Source: Methanococcoides alaskense (lineage in GTDB: Archaea > Halobacteriota > Methanosarcinia > Methanosarcinales > Methanosarcinaceae). Taken from it: a stretch of 64,000 nt of DNA. Positions 34,461-43,228 of this stretch are shown one piece after another (position 1 is the stretch's first letter; the number at the start of each line of letters is the position of its first letter). The notes below the pieces were generated by a model. The model saw only the letters and a program-made list of their open reading frames with translations. It made no database searches and was not told the DNA's origin. The translations under genes and the position numbers were made by a program. The DNA lies in the NCBI RefSeq assembly GCF_027594145.1, contig NZ_JAQFFK010000003.1, positions 682,001 through 746,000 on the forward strand. The letters are read 5' to 3'.

Positions 34461-34769
34461 TATGGTCATGTATTAGTATGCGCGATTGAATCAGTTATTT
34501 ATTATTTTAATAATTACATATTATTTATCTTGTATTCGATTTACTTCTCTGGCAAGGTTACAGATCAAAAGTATGGTTAATTAATTACATTTTTTAGATT
34601 TAATAACACATTAGTTTCACTATTATGAAATAATAACACATTTATAAAACAAATGTGTTTTTATGTGTGTCAATATATTTGTAAAACGATGTAATATCTT
34701 ATTAAGGGAGTATTGGCATACATTTAGGCACGATGGGCACTTGTAACGATACAAAAAAAGAGTGAAAAT
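34461..34769. other. Intergenic region
   Basis: No gene. Short AT-rich direct repeats such as AATAACACATT occur at about 34600-34645 (AATAACACATTAGTTT and AATAACACATTTATAAAACA). Confidence 0.4.
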
Positions 34770-35114
34770 ATGAAATTGGTACTTGATATTGACAGAAAAT
34801 AAATTGAAGTGAAAATTGAAGATGAGATATTCAGTTTAACAACTCCACACTCTGATATTCAGTTCGGGATAAGTTGGGGCCTTGCAGTTAAGATGATACA
34901 GCAATTTGGTACAATCCTTAGTCCTCCATTCATACAGATACAAGGCTTAGCAGAAACAGTGGATGGCAAGCTCTTGATGATGGATTTTGCAATGAGCAGG
35001 AATGATTTATGGGTGATGGACCTAAGTCATGGCGATAATAAGTTCTATGCAGAGATGTCAAAAAATGATTTTGGAAGAATTGCATATGTCTTAGATACTT
35101 ATTTAAACAGTTAA
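34770..35114 (+). pseudogene. Small protein with an in-frame TAA near its start
   Basis: ATG 34770 reads MKLVLDIDRK, TAA (34800-34802), IEV and then a 101-residue frame from GTG 34809: MKIEDEIFSLTTPHSDIQFG...QIQGLAETVDGKLLMMDFAM...FGRIAYVLDTYLNS. The first peptide and the rest look like one beta-rich protein cut by a nonsense codon, but GTG 34809 could start a working shorter form. I do not recognise the family. Confidence 0.45.
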
Positions 35115-35251
35115 TGTGGTACATTTCTGTACAATTATAAAAATATCTATAGATAATTCATATCCGAAAGAGCAAGTAAAGGTCAATTATATTTGATACA
35201 AATATCCATTTTCAAAGATCACTATACTATATTAGGTAACAGGAGCACAAT

Positions 35252-38200
35252 ATGACATCAAAAGGACTTAACAAAGGTCAATCCAAAGCTGTAGATTACA
35301 CAAGTGGTCCTCTGCTGATTCTAGCAGGACCAGGGTCAGGCAAGACTCTGACAATTGCAGAAAAAGTTGTAAAATTGATCAAGGATGGCACAGCTCCTGA
35401 GCGAACACTGGCATTGACATTCTCTGAAAAAGCTGCAGGGGAAATGCAGGAGAGGATCGAGAAGCAGATAGGTACTGATAGTGGGATCACAGTTTCTACA
35501 TTCCATTCATTTTGCAATGACCTTATCCGAGATTTTTCACTTCATTTAGGTATAAATCACAATGTAAAGCTGATCCCAAAAGAACATGCTTATGTCTGGG
35601 GAATGAACAACATTGATTCTTTCGGTCTTGAATACATAGAGATCCCAACTCATCCTTACGATCTTATATCAAGCATGCTTGAAGGTGTTTCCCAATTCCA
35701 TGATCATTTAATCACTCCGTCTGAGTTGCAAGATCACGTAACTCATCGTTTGACAAATGAGCCAGATCTTCATGAAAGTGTAATAGATCGTCTCCAAATG
35801 CTTAGTGATCTGACAAAATTCTACGAACATTATCAGCAGTACAAGAAAGACAATAATTTCATTGATTTTGATGATATGATCAATATCGCCTGCAACCTTT
35901 TAAAAGACAATGAAATTGTGAGGAATCAGGTAAGGGATAGATATGACTACATTCTTGTGGATGAGTTCCAGGACACTAACTATGCACAGCTTTTCCTTAT
36001 CCATCTGATCGCCGATGGTGACAACCTGACCTGTGTAGCGGATGATGATCAATGCATATATCGTTTCAGGGGTGCATATCTTTCCAATATCACGCAGCTT
36101 CAGGATTACTACAATTCACTTGAAAAAATACCGCTTGAGATCAACTACAGATCAACATCACAGATCGTTGAAGTTTCACAGCAGCTCATCAGGAATAATC
36201 CTGAAAGGCAGGTAAAAGATCTCGTGTCACACAATGGGGATGGGGACAAGGTAATGGTGGTAAAGACTCCTGATGAGATAAATGAAGCCGACTGGGTTGC
36301 TGATGAGATCAAGAAGCTTGTTACTGAAGGAAAATTAGAACCTAACGATATCTATGTACTTACCAGAAAAAGAGCTGATGGACAGAAATTTAATGATGCT
36401 TTAAAGAGCAGGATGATCCCAGTTGAGTATGTTGGAAGCCTTCAACTGACGAGTTATCCGATAATTCAGGAAGCTCTGGCATACATCTGCGTTGTTTCTG
36501 ATCCTTTTAATAATGGTATTTCCTTTGCGAAAATATTTGCAAGGGAAGGCGTGACCGAACACAATTTACAGAAGATCAATCTGCTTGCCAGAAAGCTTAG
36601 CAGAAAGTACAAGCTTGCAGGAGATGGAATATATCTTGCACTTTGTGACCATTTCGATGAGATCGATATAACACAGAAAAGCCTTGTGAATACGATATTG
36701 GGCAGAGTACAACATTTGCTGGATTTCAAGAAGAACCACCTCCCGTCAGATACTGTGAAATATCTGTTGATGGAGGACACTGATCTCTATCGTAGTCAGA
36801 TGCAGGATGATGATACAAATTCCAGAAAGAATATCCATCTGTTGAATTCACTTGTTAAGATGGTGAAGGACCTTGAACTTGTAGATGGGGGTTCTAATTT
36901 TGATACTGCGATGGAATATGTAGATCTTGTTTTCGGGATTGATGTTGCAGATGGTGAGTCAAGTGAGGAGAATACTGTCAAAGTAATGACCATACATCAG
37001 TCCAAGGGCAAGGAAGCTAAAGCGGTCTTTGTATGTGATATGGCGGCAAGACATCTTCCTTTGCAGCATATGAAAAAAACATTTACTGTACCTTCTCAAC
37101 TTGCAAAGGGAGTTCAAAGGGATGAGATCGAAGGTATCCTACATATGGAAGAAGAGCGAAGGCTTGCATATGTTGCTATGACACGTGCTCGTGAACATCT
37201 CTATCTTGTGTTCCCTGACAAATATTCAGGAAATAAGAGGTCGGTAAAGCCGAGTGCGTTCCTGGATCAGATCGAATATCTTTCTAATCCTCAGATCGAA
37301 TATATTGAGACCACAGCTTCAACAGTTACTGCAGGACCTGATCTAAAATCTCCTCTTGAAGTTAAGAAAGATGAGTTCCAGCGCCTTGTGAGTATATATT
37401 CCAGACAAGGGCAGGTCAAAGAAGCCATGGAAGCTCTTGTAGTTCTTGCACAACTAAGGGAAGTTGAAACACATGGAAATCTTGCTACTTTTGATCTTAA
37501 AAACTTGCTTAGGGTAAACCCTAAAGAACCGAAGGAATTGGAAGACCTGATTGACAACCGTGTTCCTCCACTTGTTGATCTTGATATGCGTTTCTCGGCT
37601 TCGAAGATTAAGGAGTATATAGATTGCCCATTGAGGTTCAAATATAATTCAATTCTTAATATACCAACCCCACAGATGTCCTTTTTCCAGGTTGGTACCA
37701 GTGTGCATTCTGTGTATGAGCAGATGTCGAAGCTCAAGATGCAGGGAGAGTCTATAGATATGAAACTTGCCAATAAAACACTGGATGATTCATGGGATGG
37801 ATCAGTCTTCTCGTCAGACACACAGGAGAAGCAGGAACATGGCAAGATGAAAGAGATGATTGAATTCTGGTTCGAACTTGAAAAGGAGTGTAAAGATGAG
37901 ACCATTTCAGTGGAGGAATGGTTTGAGCTTGAGATAGATGGTCATTCATTTGGTGGTTTTATCGACCGTATTGATCAAACTCCAGACGGGGAGTATGTTG
38001 TTATTGATTACAAGACAGGCAAGACCACTACTCCGAAGAAGAAGCTGAAAGAAGATGTGCAGATCGCATTGTATTGTCTTGCTGTAAAAGAGAAGTATGG
38101 TAAGCTTCCAGTTCAGGCAGGTCATTTGTATGTGAATCCTAATGTGCAGGAGTTGAGGCTTGTAGATGTTGTTGAGGAAGAGGTTGAGGCTGTCGTTGGT

Positions 38201-38314
38201 AGGATCAAGGAAACTGTGAACAGTATCATGGATGAGGATTTCGAGGTTAAGGATAAGCCGAATTGTTATTGGTGTAATTATGGTGGAATCTGCAGTTGGG
38301 TGAATGGGAAGTGA
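35252..38314 (+). CDS. UvrD/PcrA-type helicase fused to a RecB-like nuclease
   Basis: The 1020-residue protein has superfamily 1A helicase motifs: GPGSGKTLTIAEK (Walker A), TFSEKAAGEMQERI, DEFQDTNYAQ (Walker B), DDDQCIYRFRGA, LEINYRST, VMTIHQSKGKEAK and RLAYVAMTRAREHLY. The last 220 residues are a PD-(D/E)xK nuclease: ASKIKEYIDCPLRFKYN, GGFIDRIDQTPDGEYVVIDY-KTGK, QIALYCLAV, and a cysteine cluster ending NCYWCNYGGIC that with the DCP cysteine should hold a 4Fe-4S cluster, as in AddB/Cas4. It could process DNA ends in repair or attack invading DNA. It is followed within 100 bases by the GHKL-HNH gene on the same strand. Confidence 0.92.
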   Translation: MTSKGLNKGQSKAVDYTSGPLLILAGPGSGKTLTIAEKVVKLIKDGTAPERTLALTFSEKAAGEMQERIEKQIGTDSGITVSTFHSFCNDLIRDFSLHLGINHNVKLIPKEHAYVWGMNNIDSFGLEYIEIPTHPYDLISSMLEGVSQFHDHLITPSELQDHVTHRLTNEPDLHESVIDRLQMLSDLTKFYEHYQQYKKDNNFIDFDDMINIACNLLKDNEIVRNQVRDRYDYILVDEFQDTNYAQLFLIHLIADGDNLTCVADDDQCIYRFRGAYLSNITQLQDYYNSLEKIPLEINYRSTSQIVEVSQQLIRNNPERQVKDLVSHNGDGDKVMVVKTPDEINEADWVADEIKKLVTEGKLEPNDIYVLTRKRADGQKFNDALKSRMIPVEYVGSLQLTSYPIIQEALAYICVVSDPFNNGISFAKIFAREGVTEHNLQKINLLARKLSRKYKLAGDGIYLALCDHFDEIDITQKSLVNTILGRVQHLLDFKKNHLPSDTVKYLLMEDTDLYRSQMQDDDTNSRKNIHLLNSLVKMVKDLELVDGGSNFDTAMEYVDLVFGIDVADGESSEENTVKVMTIHQSKGKEAKAVFVCDMAARHLPLQHMKKTFTVPSQLAKGVQRDEIEGILHMEEERRLAYVAMTRAREHLYLVFPDKYSGNKRSVKPSAFLDQIEYLSNPQIEYIETTASTVTAGPDLKSPLEVKKDEFQRLVSIYSRQGQVKEAMEALVVLAQLREVETHGNLATFDLKNLLRVNPKEPKELEDLIDNRVPPLVDLDMRFSASKIKEYIDCPLRFKYNSILNIPTPQMSFFQVGTSVHSVYEQMSKLKMQGESIDMKLANKTLDDSWDGSVFSSDTQEKQEHGKMKEMIEFWFELEKECKDETISVEEWFELEIDGHSFGGFIDRIDQTPDGEYVVIDYKTGKTTTPKKKLKEDVQIALYCLAVKEKYGKLPVQAGHLYVNPNVQELRLVDVVEEEVEAVVGRIKETVNSIMDEDFEVKDKPNCYWCNYGGICSWVNGK

Positions 38315-38410
38315 AAATTGGAATGTAATAGCATATTTAATAAATCAATCATTTCATATTTTGAGACCTGGTTAACGCTTACATATAATATTCAATATTA
38401 AGTGATTAAA

Positions 38411-41400
38411 ATGTATTCTGAAATTGAATCTAAAGATATAATAGATAGTATCCGTATTGAAAAATCAGGTGAAGGATTAGAAGGACTTGAGAGCGATCCA
38501 AGATCAAAAAAAGCATTTTTAGCTTTACAATCCTCTTTACATAGATCACTTGAAGAACTTGCAGTTGATTTGAATACTGAAAATACACATTTTGTCCTAG
38601 AGCTAATTCAGAATGCTGAAGACAATAAATATTCTGATCAAGTTTCTCCATATATTAAATTTTCAATTGATGAGAAAATCATACTTATTCAAAATAATGA
38701 AGTTGGCTTTGACAAAGAAAATGTTGAGGCAATATGTGATGTAAGGAGAAGTACAAAAGAAAAAAAAGATGGTTATATTGGTGAAAAGGGAATTGGCTTT
38801 AAGTCTGTTTTTAAAATAAGTGATGAACCACATATTTTTTCAAATGGTTTTCGATTCAAATTTAAGAGTAAAGCTGAGGTAAATAATCTTGGTTTTATTG
38901 TTCCATATTGGCTTGAATCAATTCCACAAATAATTAGTCCTGAATGCACAAATATATTGCTTCCTATTAGAGATGATGCTAAAGAAGGCTTGATCCAATT
39001 TAATGACATAGATGCTCACTTGATATTATTTTTGAAAAAATTGAAACGCATTGAACTTATAAATAAAATGGATGAATCACACATTCTAATTTCAAAGGTT
39101 GAAAAAGGAAATTCTATCGAATTAAAAAGTTCAAACGATTTATACAATTATAAAGTAATAAGAAAAACATTAAAAGTTCCTTCAAATATTCAAGAAGAAA
39201 AACGAATAAATGTAAAAAAAACGGAGATCATTCTTGTATTTCCAGTGTCAATGGAAGAGAAGCCGCTAATAGATAATCAAAAAGTTTTTTCGTATCTTCC
39301 TACAAATGAGTATGGTTTTACATTTATAATCCAAGCTGATTTTCTTCTAACAGCTAACAGAGAATCTATTATAAAGAATACTGTGTGGAATGAATGGATA
39401 AGAGACAATATTCATGAAGTATTTTTGGATTCAATCAATTACTTTAAAAGTAAAGAAAATCTGAGAACTACTTTTTATAAATATATTCCATTAAAAGATG
39501 ATATCCATGATGATTTTTTCAGCCAAACGGTCGAAGATCTGTATTATAGCTTAAAAGGGTACGAGTGTATTTTAACAGAATCGGGTTCTTGGGCAAAGCC
39601 TTGCGACGTATTGAAAATCCCGAACAAATTAAAAGAACTAATTTCCAATGAAGATTTGAAAAAAATATATGGGAAAGAGATAGTTTCAAGCAACATATCA
39701 TTAAATACCTCTTTGGCAGTAGAACTAGAAATAAATTCCTTCTCACAGAATGACTTTTTAGAAATACTAAATGAAGAAAACTTCATTGAAACTAAGGACG
39801 ATAGTTGGCTTGTTTCGTTGTATAAATATCTGAGTGAAAATATCGATGATTTCGAAAAACTAAAAAAGTTATCGATGTTTAAACTTAGTGATGGAACATA
39901 TTCTTCTTCTGAAGATTTAACTCTATTTTTCTATTTGAACAAAGAAGGAATAAAATATGAATTTGAGGAAGATTTAAAAAATTCAATTGGCATATTAGAT
40001 TCTGATTTATTCAAGCGGATTGAACAAGAAAAATCTATAATGGATTTGTTTACCGAGTTAGATGTAAAAAATCCTGATTCTTACGAAATTATCAATAATT
40101 ATATACTTCCACTTTATAAAAATGATAATTGGAAAGATAAAAGTGGTGGTGTTTTACGAGAACACACCAAATATATTAAAGATAATATCAATGATTATAA
40201 AAGTAAAACTGAATCCCTTGATTATTTAAAAAACACATTGCTTTTAAAGACAGTTAAGACTAAAGAAGGAGTAAATTATTATAGTCTTCCAGATAAAACA
40301 TACTTGCCTAATATCTATTCTTCTAAATATGATCTAAACAGCTTATTTTTAGGTATTGATGAGTTGAATGAAAATTTTGTAGATTCTAATTATCTCCAAA
40401 AAGAATTAGAAAATTATGATAATAAAATTAGAGACTTAAATAAAAAAGTTGAAGGCAGATCAAAAACATGGATGAAAAAACACAAGAAAGAAGTGAAAGC
40501 AATAAATACAGAATTAATTCAACTGACGAAATTGAAAAATAAGATTATTTCTGGTTGGAGATCCTTTTTCCTTGAGATTGGAGTTAATAATAGCATAACT
40601 GTCAATGAACTGTCTTCATCTCATGAAAGCAAAGAAATTGATGCTATTTTTAAAAGATTGGATAACTATGATTATTCCGACAAGAAAGAAACTGTACACA
40701 TATTGTTCAATATATTCAACAATAATTGGAGTAAATACAAGCGTTTTAAATTTGAAAAATATAGTTCTTCTGAATACTCAAGTTTATTTTCACGACTAAG
40801 AGAAACGGCTTGGATTCCAACAAAAAATAGTACATACTTAAAACCATCCGAAGTTTTCTTTGATAACGTTATAAATAAAGAAATAATGGGAGATAAAGTC
40901 GATTATTTAGATTCAACTATAAGTAAAAGTCCAAATAACGAATTTTTAAATGATATAGGCATTATATTATCTCCATCTGTTAACGTGGTAATTGATAAGT
41001 TAATCAATTTATCTGAAAATAAACATCAAGATAAGGAACTAATTAATAATTTTTATTCGTATTTGAACAAACATTATAAAGAAGACCCTTATTTAATCAA
41101 TCGTTCATTCTCAGAGAATCAAATTATTTTTGATCCTGATTCAAATAAATACTTTTCATTGAACGATGTATTCTGGAGTAATTATTCTGATATATTTGGA
41201 GATACAAAATGTTATTTACAAAAGAATTATTCTCATTTTAAATCACTCTTTTTAGAAAAACTTGACATTAGAACACCAAGTTCAGAAGATTATGCCAAAA
41301 GATTAATTCAATTGTCAAAAGAAGAAGTGTCAAATGATAACAACTCTATCATTAAATATGACCGGATAGTCAAAAAGATATACAAAATCTTAAATGATGA

Positions 41401-43105
41401 ATTAAACCCTGAAAAAAATGAAATAATTATATCTGACGCTGATTGGTGGAATGAATATGATCTAGAAAATCAGTATATTTTATGGACAAATAAAAATTGT
41501 TTTTGGAAAAATGATGCTGATGTGTTCATAAACGATGATGACACTATTTTTTCATTATTTGAGGATAAAGAAAACTTAGCCTTTTTAAAAATACCTAATG
41601 ATTCTTACCCTAAGTTTCAATATTTCATAAAAACTTTCAATATTCAATATGCTTCAAAATCAGTTCAAACTGAGCTGTTAACTGTTAATGGAGAAAAAGA
41701 AAATAATGAGTTAACAGAACTGCTCCATAAGCGTATTGAGCACATTAAAAGATATTTGTACTTTGAAGAAAATGACACCTATACTAACCTCACACAAAAT
41801 GGTGTTTTATCGCACATAGAAGAGATTAAAATTTGTGATGCAGACAATATTGTTGTAAAATATGTTTTATCTGAAGAAGAAGTCACTACCAATGCAAAAA
41901 AATCATTGACTCATAATGAAAAAATATATTTATTAAATAATTCCCCCGATCGAAATTATCTGGGTGTAGCGTTGTCTAAGATATTTGGTGGCTTGAAAGG
42001 TTTAGATGATTTTTTAATATTGATATTTTATCAAAGCGATGAAGAAATAGAACACTTGATGGCTACAAAAGGAATTGGGCATATTCCAATTGATGGGGTA
42101 GATGAAGAAGAAACGCTTGTAGATAAGATGGATGCTAATGAAAACAGTTCTATAAAAGATACTGATGCAGAAGACTCGGAAGTCCTTGAGGATAATTCTC
42201 GAGCAGTTATTGATTCAGAAGACTTGGAAGTCCTTGAGGATAATTCTCGAGCAGTTATTGATTCAGAAGACTTGGAAGTTCCTGAGGATAATTCTCGAGC
42301 AGTTATTGATTCAGAAGACTTTGAAGTTCCTGAGGATAATTCTCGAGCAGTTATTGATTCAGAAGACTTTGAAGTTCCTGAAGATAATTCCCGAACAGTC
42401 ATTGATGCTGAAAAATCAGAAGTCCATTCGTATGACCCAAATGATAAACTAAAAAGTAAAAAAACAAGAAAATCAAATCGTAAGCAAAAAAATAGATTCA
42501 GAAAAGAGTTAACAGGAAAAACACATAAAAGTAGTAAATCAAACCATACTGCTAATCAATCTGATATAACTCCAAACCGTGAAGATGTAAGTAGTGATCC
42601 ATCTGGAGATAAAGCGCCAAAAACGAATTGGAACTCTGAAAGATCCAAATCATTGGTTGAAAAACCAGATCGAAGTAAGGAAGTAGCAGATTGGGTGAAA
42701 AAGCAATATGGTTATCATTGTCAAATTTGTTTGTCTAAAGAGACTCCAGAGTTACTAACACACCACAAATCTTATGCTTCGTATAATATAAACAGAAAAT
42801 CGATAATGGAAGCACATCATTTGAATCCTGTAGGCGGTCAAGGACATGATCATCCAGGGAACTATTTATCTCTGTGTAAATATCATCATGATTTGCTTCA
42901 TAGTTTAATGCTGAATTTGGAAGATATAAGTGAGTCGTTAAAAACTATCTCTGATAAAAAAATAATCTGGAACAAAGATGAATGTTACCATTGGAAATTA
43001 ATTAGTCTTCCAGATCCATACAAAGATAATAAGGAAACAATACGAATAGTTATATCTCCTGATCATCTAAATGAATTGAAGGGGTATGTGAAAATTATTT
43101 CATAA
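38411..43105 (+). CDS. Giant GHKL ATPase (sacsin-like) with C-terminal HNH nuclease
   Basis: The 1564-residue protein begins with a sacsin/NOV-type GHKL ATP-binding domain: VLELIQNAEDNKYSDQ (N box), NNEVGFDKENVEAICDV, GEKGIGFKSVFKISDEP (G1 box). A long helical middle without recognised domains follows (coiled coil near 670-705). At residues about 1252-1338 is an acidic stretch of 16-residue tandem repeats (EDLEVPEDNSRAVIDS), then a lysine-rich linker, and at about 1435-1500 an HNH nuclease: CQICLSKETPELLTHH, EAHHLNPVGGQGHDHPGN, CKYHHDLLH. ATP-dependent sensing tied to DNA cutting is the likely role, and defence the likely context (inference). Start ATG 38411; GTG 38402 also in frame. Confidence 0.85.
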   Translation: MYSEIESKDIIDSIRIEKSGEGLEGLESDPRSKKAFLALQSSLHRSLEELAVDLNTENTHFVLELIQNAEDNKYSDQVSPYIKFSIDEKIILIQNNEVGFDKENVEAICDVRRSTKEKKDGYIGEKGIGFKSVFKISDEPHIFSNGFRFKFKSKAEVNNLGFIVPYWLESIPQIISPECTNILLPIRDDAKEGLIQFNDIDAHLILFLKKLKRIELINKMDESHILISKVEKGNSIELKSSNDLYNYKVIRKTLKVPSNIQEEKRINVKKTEIILVFPVSMEEKPLIDNQKVFSYLPTNEYGFTFIIQADFLLTANRESIIKNTVWNEWIRDNIHEVFLDSINYFKSKENLRTTFYKYIPLKDDIHDDFFSQTVEDLYYSLKGYECILTESGSWAKPCDVLKIPNKLKELISNEDLKKIYGKEIVSSNISLNTSLAVELEINSFSQNDFLEILNEENFIETKDDSWLVSLYKYLSENIDDFEKLKKLSMFKLSDGTYSSSEDLTLFFYLNKEGIKYEFEEDLKNSIGILDSDLFKRIEQEKSIMDLFTELDVKNPDSYEIINNYILPLYKNDNWKDKSGGVLREHTKYIKDNINDYKSKTESLDYLKNTLLLKTVKTKEGVNYYSLPDKTYLPNIYSSKYDLNSLFLGIDELNENFVDSNYLQKELENYDNKIRDLNKKVEGRSKTWMKKHKKEVKAINTELIQLTKLKNKIISGWRSFFLEIGVNNSITVNELSSSHESKEIDAIFKRLDNYDYSDKKETVHILFNIFNNNWSKYKRFKFEKYSSSEYSSLFSRLRETAWIPTKNSTYLKPSEVFFDNVINKEIMGDKVDYLDSTISKSPNNEFLNDIGIILSPSVNVVIDKLINLSENKHQDKELINNFYSYLNKHYKEDPYLINRSFSENQIIFDPDSNKYFSLNDVFWSNYSDIFGDTKCYLQKNYSHFKSLFLEKLDIRTPSSEDYAKRLIQLSKEEVSNDNNSIIKYDRIVKKIYKILNDELNPEKNEIIISDADWWNEYDLENQYILWTNKNCFWKNDADVFINDDDTIFSLFEDKENLAFLKIPNDSYPKFQYFIKTFNIQYASKSVQTELLTVNGEKENNELTELLHKRIEHIKRYLYFEENDTYTNLTQNGVLSHIEEIKICDADNIVVKYVLSEEEVTTNAKKSLTHNEKIYLLNNSPDRNYLGVALSKIFGGLKGLDDFLILIFYQSDEEIEHLMATKGIGHIPIDGVDEEETLVDKMDANENSSIKDTDAEDSEVLEDNSRAVIDSEDLEVLEDNSRAVIDSEDLEVPEDNSRAVIDSEDFEVPEDNSRAVIDSEDFEVPEDNSRTVIDAEKSEVHSYDPNDKLKSKKTRKSNRKQKNRFRKELTGKTHKSSKSNHTANQSDITPNREDVSSDPSGDKAPKTNWNSERSKSLVEKPDRSKEVADWVKKQYGYHCQICLSKETPELLTHHKSYASYNINRKSIMEAHHLNPVGGQGHDHPGNYLSLCKYHHDLLHSLMLNLEDISESLKTISDKKIIWNKDECYHWKLISLPDPYKDNKETIRIVISPDHLNELKGYVKIIS
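42164..42424 (+). repeat. 48-bp in-frame tandem repeat, five units plus a partial sixth
   Basis: Units start at 42164, 42212, 42260, 42308 and 42356; a partial sixth begins at 42404. Each codes for D-S-E-D-L/F-E-V-L/P-E-D-N-S-R-A-V-I. Units 2-4 differ by only a few bases, so copy number has changed recently. The region links the ATPase body to the HNH end. Confidence 0.92.
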
Positions 43106-43228
43106 TGTATAAATGAAAGTACAATTACACCACATATTTTATTTTTTACACATGTATAGTTCGAAGTAATTTGTTAGCGCTATGCTGTTCGTTATAAATA
43201 GCTGTTTATTGTCCACTCTACTCCAATC

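Noticed and set aside
42031-42402. A 123-codon minus-strand frame with repeated ARELSSGTSKSSESIT
   Set aside because: It is the antisense shadow of the 48-bp repeats in the GHKL-HNH gene; repeat length divisible by three keeps all frames open.
42164-42424. CRISPR array
   Set aside because: Units are contiguous 48-bp coding repeats with no spacers; no other regularly spaced repeats were seen in the window.
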